The notes under the pieces: model-generated | Seen by the model: the letters and a program-made list of their open reading frames with translations, nothing else | What the model was told of the DNA's origin: nothing | Databases searched by the model: none | Program-made: the position numbers and the translations under genes | Part shown: positions 10,600 through 20,890 of the stretch, piece by piece | Position numbering within the stretch: position 1 is the stretch's first letter | Layout: each line of letters opens with the position of its first letter | From: Rana temporaria | Lineage: Eukaryota > Chordata > Amphibia > Anura > Ranidae | Direction of reading: 5' to 3' | Assembly: GCF_905171775.1 (NCBI RefSeq) | Contig: NC_053491.1 | Coordinates: 401,598,838-401,662,837, forward strand | DNA: 64,000 bases

Positions 10600-11945
10600 T
10601 TTATTGAGGGGTCGAATTCTCTTCCCCAGTTTGAAAATGTTTTTTTTTTTTTTTTTTTTTATTTTGTTTTTATGTAATTAGCGCCCTTATCAGTTCCAAA
10701 TTTTTCTTCACCGATGGATACTTCTATCCTCCCTTAACTACTTCTTATGCCCTGAAAGAATATTTTATTAAAGAGAGGGCCACGGGCAGACGAGAGCCCC
10801 GAACTAAAGAAAAGAGGTAAGGGGCTGATCGACACGAGAGAAGACGTTTGCTGCTGTAAGCAGAGTTACTTGGGCTACCAGCTTTCCTTCTTATAAGGTG
10901 AGAACTTTCAGTATTTTTGCTGAATTATCTCTTGTGTTTCATCAGCCCAAAACGTCCTAATTGTTCCAGCGAACAAGGTAAACACTTTATGTCAGGAAGG
11001 GTCTAAGTGATCTTTCCCCTATTCCTCAATCATCAAAACTGGGATTTTACCGGCTTCACGCATTCACATATGCGATTTGTACCGATGACAGTCCTGAGAA
11101 ATTAATATATTTTTGACCGCTTCATTAACCCCACAGACCGGCCGGGGCCAGACAGAGCAGTTCAGTAGAGGCAATAATGGCAGTAAAGGCAGCAACAACA
11201 GGAGCCAAATTCATACATAAATCCCAGGCTAATCAAGCAGTGTAGAGATATTTCAACAGGTGGGGGGCTCAAATAAACCGGCTATCATTCCCCTCAAATT
11301 TTCCTTCAATTACTTCACCTTGTCCCGGTGTGAATTATGAATTTAGATATGTTTTCAATAACATTTTATATTCATATTCCCTTCATATGCCGCAAACACA
11401 GACTTCATAGCCAGTAAAAAAGATAGTTCTTTACCATCTTTACACAGAAGAGTGCCTTATTGTGTAAAGATATCATAACTTCATGAGAGCAGTGTCATAG
11501 CAAAACGGGAGGGGGGGGATCACGGGGGGGGGACCCGCTCAGACTCGGCTCTACAGAGCGCCTCACCAGTCCCTTTGGTTTTCCTCCTGGGACGCTGCCC
11601 GGTGGCGTCTCTCTGATGAACTTCTGCAGACCCAGCACTGCATATTTCCTCTCAGGCTGCTGACCCCCAGTGCTAAGCATACGGTGGCTTCAGTCCTCCG
11701 GCGCAGCGTGTCCAGCTGGAGCCCGTTCACCGGCGCCTCTCAGGTAAAGATCCCCTGAGTATGTCTGCGCTCGGGCAGGGATGGGGCACCCGCTCGCTCC
11801 TCGCAGGTCCCGGCCTCTCACGCTGTAGACTGCGGGGCCACGAGCGGTGCTGACGGAGACTTGGAGCGCCGTGTATCTCCTGCCGCCATGGAGCCGTCCG
11901 GCACCTCCCACCTCACTCACGTCACGTCCTCCGCATTACGCCCGC
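10600..11945 (-). promoter_or_regulatory. L1 5' UTR, presumed internal promoter
   Basis: About 1.35 kb lies between the upstream target duplication and ORF1. The outer 460 bases (11490-11945) are GC- and CpG-rich, with long G-runs on plus (11509-11533), as expected of an L1 internal RNA polymerase II promoter. The inner part is AT-richer, with a 20-base A-run on the coding strand just upstream of ORF1 (plus T-run 10640-10660). Promoter function is inferred from position. Three short frames here have no family resemblance. Confidence 0.6.
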
Positions 11946-12929
11946 GTGCAGCAGTGTTTTAAACACAACCTTTTGAAAAAAAAATACACTTTGAATTATA
12001 AAAAAAAAAACAGTAAAGTTAGCCCAATTTTTTTGTGTAATGTGAAAGATAATGTTACGCCGAGTAAATAGATACCAAACATGTCACGCTTTATAATTGC
12101 ACGCACTCGTGGAATGGCGAAAAACTATGGTACCTAAAAATCTCCACAGGCAAAACTTAAATTTTTTTTACGGTTATCAGGTTAGAGTTACAGAGGAGTT
12201 CCAGGGCTAGAATTATTTATCTCGCTCTGATGATCGCGCCGATACCTCACATGTGTGATTTGAACACTGTTTACATATGCGGGCATGACTTCCGTATGCG
12301 TTTTCTTTGCTGTGCAAGCTCGTGGGGATGGGGGCGCTTTAATTTTTTTTCTTATTTATTTTATTTATTTTTATATTATAAAATTGTGTTGTTTTTTTTT
12401 TTAAATGTGATCACATGTAAACATTCCTTGTGACAGTAATAGGTGATGACAGGTACTCTTTATGGAGGGATCGGGGGTGTAAAAGACCCCCAATCCCTCC
12501 TTTGCACTTCAAAGTATTCAAAATGCCAAAAACAGTGATTCTGAATACTGTATATTTTTTTAAATCCGGCGCCATTGCCAGCCGAGTAAACCGGAAGTGA
12601 CGTTGTGACATCGCTTCCGTGTTTACATTCAGGAGATTGGAACAAAGCTGTTTACAGCTTTGTTCCAGTCTGTGGCTAGGCGCCGGAGGTGGCGCATCGT
12701 GGATCGGGTCTCCCGGTGGGACGGGAGGCGCGGTAAGAGTGGTGGAGGCGGAGGGAGGGGGCTCCTCCGGGATAACAACGGAGCGGCTTTGAGCCACATC
12801 GGTTGTTATCACTAGAAAGCCAATCGCCCACTCTAAAAAAAGATACCGGAATGATGCCTGCAGATGTGGGCATCATCCCGTTATAACCCCCGAAAGCCAG
12901 GGACGCATATGTTAATCGATGAATATGAC

Positions 12930-13400
12930 AGAAGGAAAGAAAATATGCATCATGATGACAAAGCTCTTAAGGCACAAAGGCACAACAAAGAAAGCAAAGG
13001 ACCGGCCACTTAAAAGGACTTAAAAAAAGGACTGTTCTATCTGGAAAGCTGAGCAGCGAAAGCTAGAGCTTTTCACAAAAGAAAGAATCAAAGCAATCAC
13101 AAAGGAAACTGCAGACACATCATAGAGTGACAACTTTAAAGTAACACAAAGCGGCAAGCCACGCAGCTGGTGCAGGTGCATAGACTCAGGTGCGACAACC
13201 CACATGACTAGCAAGGAGACCTTCTTCACAAACATTGATTACAGTGCAAAAGACAAACGTTTTCCTAGGAAATGGGGAAATCATCACTTCAGAATGTAAA
13301 TGTCAGGGCTTCCTGAACTGCATTACACCACAAGGCAAGCAAAGTATCCTTGTAAAGAAAGTTCAGTATTTTCCAGAACTAGAAGGCGACCATCTATAAG
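12930..13400 (+). pseudogene. Copia gag tail and aspartic protease
   Basis: One frame around 13177-13260 reads CIDSGATTHMT then KETFFTNID, where DSG (Asp codon 13183-13185) is the active-site triad of the copia aspartic protease that matures the polyprotein. Upstream the reading frame carries a lysine-rich segment with the remains of a zinc-knuckle tail of gag, interrupted by stops and shifts. Downstream the frame continues through LGNGEIITSECKCQG and PQGKQSILVKKVQYFPEL, typical of the protease-integrase junction. It is broken by several frame changes, so it is a pseudogene. Confidence 0.75.
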
Positions 13401-13539
13401 TGTAAAGTCTTGCAAACAACGGTCTCACAGTTAAGTTCCTGGGTGATGAATGCACAATTCACAATAATAAGCTAGCAGAGGCAAGATTGACACAATATCG
13501 GCGGCAGGTACTGTATCAGAAGATTTGACAATAGAGCCT

Positions 13540-13815
13540 TGCAAAGTGTTGTATGGAAGCAAAAGCCATACGTGTTCCCCTTTCCACAGGCATTTCAAAG
13601 AAAAACCACCCACCTTCTTCAGCTCATACACAGTGACGTATGCGGTCCAATGAAACTGTGAGGCAGGAACAGATATCTACTGATTTTCATCAATTTGTGT
13701 ACCTGATTATTCCAGGTACACAACTAATTATCTGATGAAACACAAGAATGGAACATCAGAGAAACTTCAAGAGTTTGTTGCCATAAAAAGAGGAACAATT
13801 CAGATTTTATGGCTA
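13540..13815 (+). pseudogene. Copia integrase N-terminal fragment
   Basis: The frame around 13553-13655 reads PFPQAFQRKTTHLLQLIHSD followed by VCGPM. This is the conserved transition from the zinc-binding domain to the catalytic core of copia integrase, including the first catalytic aspartate (HSD, codon 13635-13637). The core then degenerates (stop after GPMKL). Remnants such as LQEFVAIK-like sequence precede a junction with the RNase H block near 13815, showing that most of integrase and all RT were deleted. Confidence 0.7.
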
Positions 13816-14292
13816 CCGGCAACATCAAATCCAATATGTGGATGCTGATTGGACCAGGGACTGCACAGACTGCAAATCCAAAAGTGGATTCATCGTCCAG
13901 TATGTGGAAGGAACCATAAGTTGGTCTAGACAAAAGCAAACAACTGTCTCTCTGTCTTCAACTAAATCAGTACTAAAGAGTACATGGCAGCAGCATACGC
14001 ATGTCAAGAAGCAATATGGATTTGTCAACTTTTTGTGGGCATTGGGATAGACATGTCAAAACCAATTCCCATTTTTGAAGACGACCAGGGATGTATAAAA
14101 CTCACACAATCAGAAAGGGTCAATCCTAGGACCAAACACATCGACGTCAAGTATCACCTACTGGACAATCAAGAGCAAGGTGTTATTGACATTCAATACT
14201 GCACATCAGAGGAAATGACTTCTGATGCACTCACCAAGCCTTTGTTGAAGGAACATCATAGTTATTTCCAGAAGAGGTTGAACATAATTTGA
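13816..14292 (+). pseudogene. Copia RNase H domain, frameshifted
   Basis: Two overlapping frames make up one RNase H. The first (from about 13823) reads YVDADWTRDCTDCKSKSGF and TISWSRQKQTTVSLSST. After a shift near 13965-13985, the second reads YMAAAYACQEAIWICQLF, then FEDDQGCIKLTQ, PRTKHIDVKYHLL and SDALTKPLLKEHH, ending with TGA at 14290-14292. ADW..D..D.KS.SG, SLSST.AEY, DNQG-like DDQG and RTKHID are hallmarks of copia RNase H, which removes the RNA template during reverse transcription. The Glu of STEAEY falls in the damaged join. Confidence 0.88.
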
Positions 14293-14365
14293 CAAAGCAC
14301 ATGCTGTTGAGAAGGGGTGTTGAAAGAACAACAAAATGAAATGTAAAGTTGTTTTATAATGTGAA

Positions 14366-14368
<3 letters not shown>

Positions 14369-14408
<40 letters not shown>
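14369..14408. repeat. (TA)n microsatellite
   Basis: About 20 TA dinucleotides lie exactly where the outer left terminal repeat of the Tc1 element should be. Confidence 0.95.
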
Positions 14409-14411
<3 letters not shown>

Positions 14412-15390
14412 ACAGAAAAACTTTTCTTTCACTCATGGTTAGTGTTTGGCGGAAGCCATTTATTATCAATCAACTGTGTTTACTCTTTTTAAATCATAAT
14501 GGCAACAGAAACTACCCAAATGACCCTGATCAAAAGTTTACATACCCCAGTTCTTGATAACATGTATTGCCCACTTTAACATTAATGACAGCTTGAAGTA
14601 TTTTGTGGTATTTGTGGATGAGGCTCTTTATCTTCTCAGAAGGTAAAGCTGCACATTCCTCTTAGCAAAAAACCTCTGGTTCCTGTAAATTCTTGGATGT
14701 ATTGCATGAACTGCACATTTGAGAAATCCCCAGAGTGGCTTAATGATATTGAGGTCAGGAGACTGAGATATCCACTCCATAACCTTGCAAATATAGTTGG
14801 TCTACCTGACCGTGGTTTGGTTTCAACAGAACCCCTCATTTTACACTTCTTGATTAGAGTTTGAACACTCCTGATTGCCATTCTCAATTCCTTGGATATC
14901 TTTTTATTTCCCTTTCATGTTTTATACAGTTCAACTACCTTTTCCTGCAGATTCTTTGACAATTCTTTTGCTTTCCCCATGACTCAGAATCCAGAAACGT
15001 CAGTGCAGCACTGAACGAAAGATGCAAGGGTCTGTCAGGAGTCTAGAAACTCATTGACCTTTTATACACATAGACTAATTACAAACAAACAGATCACAGG
15101 TGAGGATGGTTACTTTTAATAGCCATTCAAACCCCTTTGTGTCAACTTGTGTGCATGTTAGTAGGCCAAAATCACCAGGGTATGTAAACTTTTGATCAGG
15201 GTCATTTGGGTAGTTTCTGTTGCCATTATGATTAAAAAAGAGTAAACACTTTTGATTGATAATAAAAGGCTTCAACCAAACACTAACCATGATTGAAGGA
15301 ACAGTTTTTTGTGTTATCATTCATATTCTCTGAATAATGGCCAAGAAATCATAAACTCTGACAGGGTATGTAAACTTATGAGCACAACTG
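14409..15390 (-). mobile_element. Tc1/mariner element, internally deleted
   Basis: The right end CATAAGTTTACATACCCTGT-like repeat (15361-15390, read inverted) finishes CACAACTG followed by TA. Inside, the block ATCATGGTTAGTGTTTGG plus AACAGAAACTACCCAAATGA is repeated inverted at 14433-14525 and 15200-15290, so the element has terminal repeats of over 200 bases. The outer about 70 bases of the left repeat are missing, replaced by (TA)n. The minus-strand transposase is only a remnant. Inserted in the copia LTR. Confidence 0.85.
14545..14980 (-). pseudogene. Tc1 transposase remnant
   Basis: On the minus strand from ATG at 14978-14980 one reads MGKAKELSKNLQ and, after a small shift, MAIRSVQTLIKKCKMRGSVE and KPRSGRPT, the DNA-binding (paired-type helix-turn-helix) region with the GRPT hook of Tc1 transposases. 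It then jumps directly to remains of the C-terminal part (PLWGFLKCAVHA in a shifted frame), so the central catalytic region with the first two aspartates is deleted. Non-functional. Confidence 0.75.
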
Positions 15391-15784
15391 TATATATGCA
15401 TTATATATGCATTATATATGCATTATACCTTTCTGTCCAGCAGGTGTCACTGCAGTGTTTTAATATATATTCAGAGAAAGTACCATCCTTATTGTACTAC
15501 ATGTAGTTGTATGCTCCTTGTTCCTGTTCATGATAAAGATATCCTCCATGAAAGTAAAGTATTCTCTGCATACAACAAGCTTACAGAGCATGATTCAATA
15601 AACTGATAATACAAATTTCCTCATTAGAACCCTGGAAGTGCAGCAGCTGATTGATATTTATATAGTCACTTTCATTCACAATCATGTTGCACATTTCAAC
15701 AGACAAACAGCTATTTTTTTAGGAATATCAAAAGTTTGTTAACATCCTTACAATGCACATTGATCACCCAGAGGGGAATGTTTT

Positions 15785-16686
15785 TTAACCACTTCCGGAC
15801 CGCCGCATGTACATTTACGTTGGCAGAATGGCACAGACAGGCACATTGGCGTACCTGTACGTCCCTGCCTAGACTTGGGTCGGGGGTCCGATCGGGACCC
15901 CCCCTGATACATGCGACGGTTCCCGTGGCGATCCTGGATGAGGGGGCGGCTGTTAGTTTTTGTCCGCCCCCTCCGGATCGTTCTCAGCCAATCCGCGCGC
16001 TCCACCTGCGTGTCACTGCCTGTGTAAACACAGGAAGAGGGAAGTGATGTGATCTCTCCTCTCGGCGGTATTTTCAACCGCCGCTGGGGAGAGATCACAT
16101 CACACAGTGAGTCTACACAACACTACACTGACACCAGTACACGCAGGCACATTAACCCCTTGCGATCACCCACCCCCCTGTCACAGTGTCACTGAATGCA
16201 GTGATCATATATGTACTGATCACTGCATTTAGTGTCAGTGTGACAGGCAGTTAGTGTTAGGTCCAGGGTAGCCCCCGTACCCCCCCTAATAAAGTTTTAA
16301 CCCCTTGATCACCGCCCTAGTTAACCCTTTCACTCCCTATTGCCAGTGTCACTAAGCGATCATTTTTCTGATCGCTGTATTAGTGTCGCTGTTCCCGCTA
16401 GGTAGCTATTTTTTTTTATTGCGTTTTTTTTTTACTAAAGACATGTGGCTGAATACATTTTGGCCTAAATGTTTGACTAACATTTAGTTTATTTGATTTT
16501 TCCTATAACAAAAAGTAAAAAATACCACCAAAAGAAAGCTCTATTTGTGGGAAGAAAAGGACACAAATTTTGTTTGGGAGCCACGTCGCACGACCGCGCA
16601 ATTGTCTGTTAAAGCGACGCAGTGCCGAATTGTAAAAACTCCTTGGGTCATTTAGCAGCATATTGGTCCGGTCCTTAAGTGGTTAA
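15785..16686. mobile_element. TTAA-flanked non-autonomous element (piggyBac-like), copy P1
   Basis: It is bounded by TTAA on both sides (15785-15788 and 16683-16686), with inverted termini CCACTTCCGGACC and CCACTTAAGGACC. TTAA duplication plus a CC-start inverted repeat suggests piggyBac-type mobilisation, which is an inference. The interior has a perfect GTGATGTGATCTCTCC inverted repeat around 16043-16104, and tracts such as AACCCTTTCACTCCC and the CCACCAAAAGAAAGCTCTAT block (near 16525) shared with copies P2-P4. No open reading frame of note. Confidence 0.7.
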
Positions 16687-16763
16687 TCAACAAAAGAGGA
16701 GTTACTGTTTAAAGAATAGATTACTCCATTAACTGCTATTTTTATCTGTCTGTGGTCATTCTA

Positions 16764-17120
16764 ATGCCAGAATTTCCGATGAAAAAAGTCAGACGGAATT
16801 TTTTCATCGGATATTCCGACCGTGTGTATGCCCCATCTGACTTTTTCCATCAGAAATTTTGATGGACTAAGAAAGAGAACATGTTTTCTATCAGAAATTC
16901 CGTTCGTCTGTATGGAATTCCGACGGAGAAAAAAACATGCATGCTCGGAAACAATTTGACGCATGCTCAGAAGCAATGAACTTCATTTTTCTAGGCTCGT
17001 CATAGTGTTGTACGTCACCGCGTTTTTGACGGTCAGAATTTGGTGTGTATGCAAGACAGCTTGAGCGGAATTCTGTCGGAGATTATTCAGACGGAAAAAA
17101 CGATTGTGTGTACGCGGCAT
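16764..17120. mobile_element. Palindromic MITE, GTGTGTACGCGGCAT family, copy M1
   Basis: The right end reads TGTGTGTACGCGGCATTA and the left end starts AATGCC. The interior is a run of inverted blocks (CCGATGAAAAAAGTCAGACGG and its complements). Same family as M2-M5 below. Non-coding. Its superfamily is not clear from the ends alone. Confidence 0.65.
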
Positions 17121-17184
17121 TAGTGTTAAAACCAAATGCACACGAGAAATGAAATTTCCATGCACAGACACATACTGTATACAG

Positions 17185-17187
<3 letters not shown>

Positions 17188-17257
<70 letters not shown>

Positions 17258-17277
17258 TATATAGATCTATATATATC

Positions 17278-17331
<54 letters not shown>
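17188..17331. repeat. Compound (TA)n/(CA)n microsatellite
   Basis: A TA tract, GATATATAGATC interruptions, a (CA) run at 17287-17309 and a second TA tract. It gives a spurious tyrosine/isoleucine-rich minus frame. Confidence 0.95.
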
Positions 17332-17335
17332 CACA

Positions 17336-18600
17336 GTGTATTTCTGCATTTTTCTAGTTTTTCCTTTTCTGGGCTCCAGCTGTAGTTTTAAATGTACAGA
17401 TATATCTTATATTCCATATCGCAGCTTTGCGTTTCAGAAAAGGAACTCTTCGAACAGCTGGGATCTGAAGAGTATTTCACATTACAAACGTGACCTTTCA
17501 AAGCCAAAATTGCATTTGAAAGCTGAGCTGCCTATCTTCTCTCCCTGTAAAACACAAGTTCTCTCTTGCTCCCTGACCCATCGTAGCACAGATACATCCC
17601 TAGTGTCTTCCACAAACATTTCCAAATTTCATCACTGTCAGGAAAAGCAGGAGAGTGCTATATGATTTGTTATTTAATTGGAGACTCCTGGCGGGATGAG
17701 CATGCACCCAGGAAGGCCCAAGCAGACTCCCAGAAGCAAGTTTGTCTTGTAGATACAGGATCAGCAACAAAAGGAATAGGACAGGTCTGAATACATAATC
17801 TGTTTATAGATGGAAAGATATTAAAGAGTCTTTGTGTGAATGACAGCTCTACAACCAAATTCTGCTTTTTCACGGATCCCCGCAGGTAAAATATCCCTGT
17901 GATTACCCAGTAATTCATTCTATTGTATATGCATTAGCTTTTCATTTTGTTCATGTCTGTCTTTGTATCTCCATTTTAACTGTTCTTCAGCAGCCTTGTT
18001 ATTCCTCTCATTGAAGTTAAGTGGCCAGCATATCTCCCTAAGTGCTCCAAAATCCTTGATAGGAGATAGTGAAAGAGTCATGTGAAATTTGATTAAATAG
18101 TATAAGATGATTTAATGCAAATATACAGCGGCTGTAAATTCCCTTCTCCTGGGGGCTGGGTTAGTATAAAGTTAAAGCATTTAAAGATAGGCAGCATAGA
18201 AGGATTTCTCCTTTAAGAACCTCTGTTCATTTATGATGCGATTGAAGGGCCTTAAATTTTGTCGTGGTCATTTTTGCCACTAACAGCCTCTAAAGCTGAT
18301 GATTCATATTCCACTAAAAGGAACAGCAGATGAAGAGACAGCCCAAGTGCCTCAATATATTTTTACTTGCCCTCTGCTCCTACAGGGCTATTTCATGTGT
18401 ACTACAGTGTACTGAACTACCTTCTGTGGATTAACACAATTCATTGTCATAAATAACACACAGAAACCAAAGAAATAACATGGAAGGATCTAAAGAGTCG
18501 TAAACGAAGAAAGAGTCATGTAGACAGAGTGTAGAGAGAAGTTACAAAGCAGGAAAGCTTACCAAAAAAAGAAATTCCCAGATAGAAAGCAATTGAGCTG
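17336..18600. other. Apparently single-copy non-coding tract
   Basis: I recognise no transposon end, tandem array or coding domain here. The longest frames are 109 and 82 codons with no motif. 17800-18300 has the texture of conserved vertebrate non-coding sequence: AT-rich homeodomain-type ATTA/TTAAT words, a perfect POU octamer ATGCAAAT at 18115-18122, and low CpG. This is the longest non-repetitive stretch in the window besides 39.5-40.4 kb. Confidence 0.4.
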
Positions 18601-19389
18601 CAAGTTTGAAAATGACTTTCCAAGCTATTGCTAGACTTGCCAGGTTTCACAAGTTTGGTGCACAATTGCAGCAAGTCCGCATTGCATGACTCCAGATCAA
18701 CTTTCTTTGCAAACAATCTGCAAGTCTGCCACAAGTTCTGGTTCAGTTATGTTGTGCAATAGTCATCCCACCACAGGGGGTCACTGTGGCTGAATTTTCA
18801 TGCTGTAGACTTGCAGAGCTCTTGCTTTAGACTTATCACTACAACTTTTCTCTTGCTAGAGACTTGCCATGCACATTTTCTACAAATTGGAAAAGTGTCA
18901 ACTAGAACTTGTGTTTTAAGTGCTCTGCAAGTGTACAACTTGCAAATAAAATTTGCATCAAGGTAAGAAGATTTACAGTTCAAAACTGCAACAAATTTGT
19001 GGCAAGTAGAGTTGAGCGGACACCTGGAAGTTTGGGTTCGGGACCGAACCCGAACCCGGACTTTGACCCGAACCCGAACCCCATTGAAGTCAATGGGGAC
19101 CCGGACTTTTGAATTCAAAAATGACTATAAAAAACTAAGGGAAAGGGCTGGAGGGCTGAAAATGGCAGCAAAATGTCGGGAAGAGCATGGCAAGTACTCT
19201 GGAAATAAATGTGGATAGGGAAATAACTTAAAGTAACATAAAAAAATTAAATAAAAAATATAATGATTTTTGACCTTTGAGGACGAGGTCCATACAGTTT
19301 TGTTCAAAAATATTGAACCCCCCAATGCTGTAAAGGGTTCTAGGGAATTTAGTGTACATTTGTAATTGTATTCAGAATGAAATCCTACA

Positions 19390-19655
19390 AGGAAAAATAT
19401 TTCAGGAAACTCTCCCTGACTATGTACTTGACAGAAACACAGTATATCATAGGTGCACAGGTGGTGTGGCAGGTATACTGCTGTTGAAATATTCAGAGTC
19501 ACCTATAGATTACAAACTGCCACTATAGGAAAAATATTTCAGGAAACTCTCCCTGACTATGTACTTGACAGAAACACAGTATATCACAGGTGCACAGGTG
19601 GTGTGGCAGGTGTACTGCTGTTGAAATACCTATAGATTACAAACTGCCACTATAG
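19390..19655. repeat. 137-bp tandem duplication inside the hAT
   Basis: Two units start AGGAAAAATATTTCAGG at 19390 and 19527 and include ACTTGACAGAAACACAG and GGTGGTGTGGCAGG. They differ by a few substitutions and a short deletion near the end of the second unit. Confidence 0.85.
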
Positions 19656-19962
19656 CTGAACAAAATTCCTAAACTATATGAAGCACAGCAGATGTCACAG
19701 GAATAGAGTGCTTGTTGATATTTCTGGAGCAACATACACCTAAAACTCTCCCTAAGCAGATTCAGCAGCCTTTCCCTCGCATAAGTGAAGCAGTGACAAC
19801 GAGCCAGATGCCATAAGATGATGCAGATATCAAAGAAATAAAGTGTGCTTGTTGATATTTCTGGAGCAGTATACCAGCATAGACCTAACACTGTCCCTGA
19901 GCAGATTCAGCAAACTTTCCCTCACATAAGTGAAATACAGTGAAAACAAGCCAGATACACCT

Positions 19963-20405
19963 AATGCCGCATACACACCATCACTTTATGTGATGAAAAA
20001 AAAACGTCATTTTCTGTGAAGTAAAAAACGACGTTTTTTGAAACTTCAATTTTCAAAGACGAAGTTGCCTACACACCATCGTTTTTCTCACAATGTTCTA
20101 GCAAAGCGAGGTTACGTTCCACCACGTTTTTCCATTGAAGCTCGCTTCATAAGTAGCTTCTGGGCATGCGCGGATGAAAAAACGTCGTTTTAAACGACGT
20201 TTTTGCTACACACGGTCAATTTCTGTGAAGTAAAAGTTGATGTTTTGAAAAACGACACATAAAATTGAAGCATGCTTCAATTTTTTTTGGTCGTTTTTTA
20301 GAAGACATAAAACGACGTTTTCCCCCACACACGGTCAATTAAAGTGACGTTTTTAAAAACGTCATTTTTTTTCATCACATAAAACGACCGTGTGTACGCG
20401 GCATT
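19963..20405. mobile_element. Palindromic MITE, GTACACAC family, copy M2
   Basis: Ends AATGCCGCATACACACC and CGACCGTGTGTACGCGGCATT. Inside are repeated inverted blocks AAACGACGTTTT and AACGTCATTTT, so most of the element can fold on itself. Nested within the hAT at 19007-20740 and therefore younger. Confidence 0.8.
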
Positions 20406-20890
20406 AGACTTTCCCTAAGCAGCAGATTCCAGCAGCCTTTCCCTATCTAGAGTGAAGCAGAGTGACGATCTGTGCTGTGTGCCTCTATCTAATATAGAGG
20501 CACATCACATGATAGGTCACATGCTGCACTGGCCAATCACAGCCATGCCATAAGTAGGCATGGCTGTGATCAGTTCCCAGTCACAGTAGTACTGTAACAC
20601 GAATGGCGATTGGCTGCCGTGCAGCGCGCGAAAACATACCCGAACTCCAAAACCCGAACCCAGACTTTTTCCAACTATTCGGGTTCGGATTCAGGTCCGG
20701 GTTCGGGAAAAACCCAAAGTCCGTACCGAGCTCAACCCTAGTGGCAAGTTATCCTTGCTATTTGGGTTGCTAATTGCACTGTCTCTATGAACATGTAAAT
20801 AGAGGAATTGTGGCTGCACATATCTATGTACCTTGCATTAGAGCACAGTTCAATTCACAAAAATAGATATGTGGTCAGATAAACATGTTG

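Larger units (their letters stand above)
5038..11960 (-). mobile_element. Near full-length L1-clade LINE with 15-bp TSD
   Basis: The element lies on the minus strand between direct repeats of GTGCAGCAGTGTTTT (5038-5052 and 11946-11960), a classic L1 target-site duplication. Next to the left copy is a 40-base poly-T (the poly-A tail on the coding strand), interrupted by single C residues. Reading leftward from 11945 come a GC-rich 5' UTR, ORF1 (10599-9598), a G-rich spacer, ORF2 (9273-5481, broken) and a 3' UTR with A/T-rich simple repeat. At about 6.9 kb it is not 5'-truncated, unlike most L1 copies. ORF1 is intact, while ORF2 has a stop codon and a frameshift, so it is not autonomous as it stands. 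Confidence 0.93.
4870..12905. repeat. Old dispersed repeat split by an L1
   Basis: 4870-5037 and 11961-12905 read as one interrupted non-coding repeat: an AT-rich first part, then from about 12230 a GC-rich part with ACATATGCGGGC and several reverse-complementary blocks such as ACAAAGCTGTTTACAGCTTTGT at 12643-12664. The L1 at 5053-11945 splits it, as the 15-bp target duplication shows. Its ends are uncertain because I do not see clear terminal repeats. Confidence 0.5.
12906..15701 (+). mobile_element. Ty1/copia retrotransposon, 5'-truncated and internally deleted
   Basis: The plus-strand order is gag tail, protease, integrase start, then RNase H, polypurine tract and 3' LTR. Protease before integrase before RNase H at the end is the copia order, and the RNase H sequence is clearly copia-type. 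The 5' LTR and most of gag are absent. A deletion removes most of integrase and all of the RT between about 13670 and 13815. The polypurine tract GAAGGGG (14311-14317) directly abuts LTR start TGTTGAAA (14318), and the LTR ends TTTCAACA at 15701. A Tc1 element sits inside the LTR. Copia elements are sparse in vertebrates. Exact 5' junction uncertain. Confidence 0.82.
14318..15701 (+). repeat. Copia 3' LTR interrupted by a Tc1 element
   Basis: The LTR runs from TGTTGAAA (14318) right after the polypurine tract to TTTCAACA (15694-15701), matching inverted termini. Its parts are 14318 to about 14368 and 15391-15701, and the middle is a (TA)n tract and the Tc1 element. CAATAAA near 15596 would serve as the polyadenylation signal. 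The flanking GACAA (15702-15706) cannot be tested as a target duplication because the 5' end is lost. Confidence 0.7.
19007..20740. mobile_element. hAT-type non-autonomous element
   Basis: Inverted termini TAGAGTTGAGC and TAGGGTTGAGC (read inwards) are flanked by a perfect 8-bp duplication GTGGCAAG (18999-19006 and 20741-20748). Eight-base duplication with a TAGRG terminus is diagnostic of hAT. Both ends carry dense CGGGTTCGG/CCGAACCC repeats (19025-19105 and 20640-20730) that would pair. It holds a 137-base tandem duplication and MITE M2. No transposase. Confidence 0.88.
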
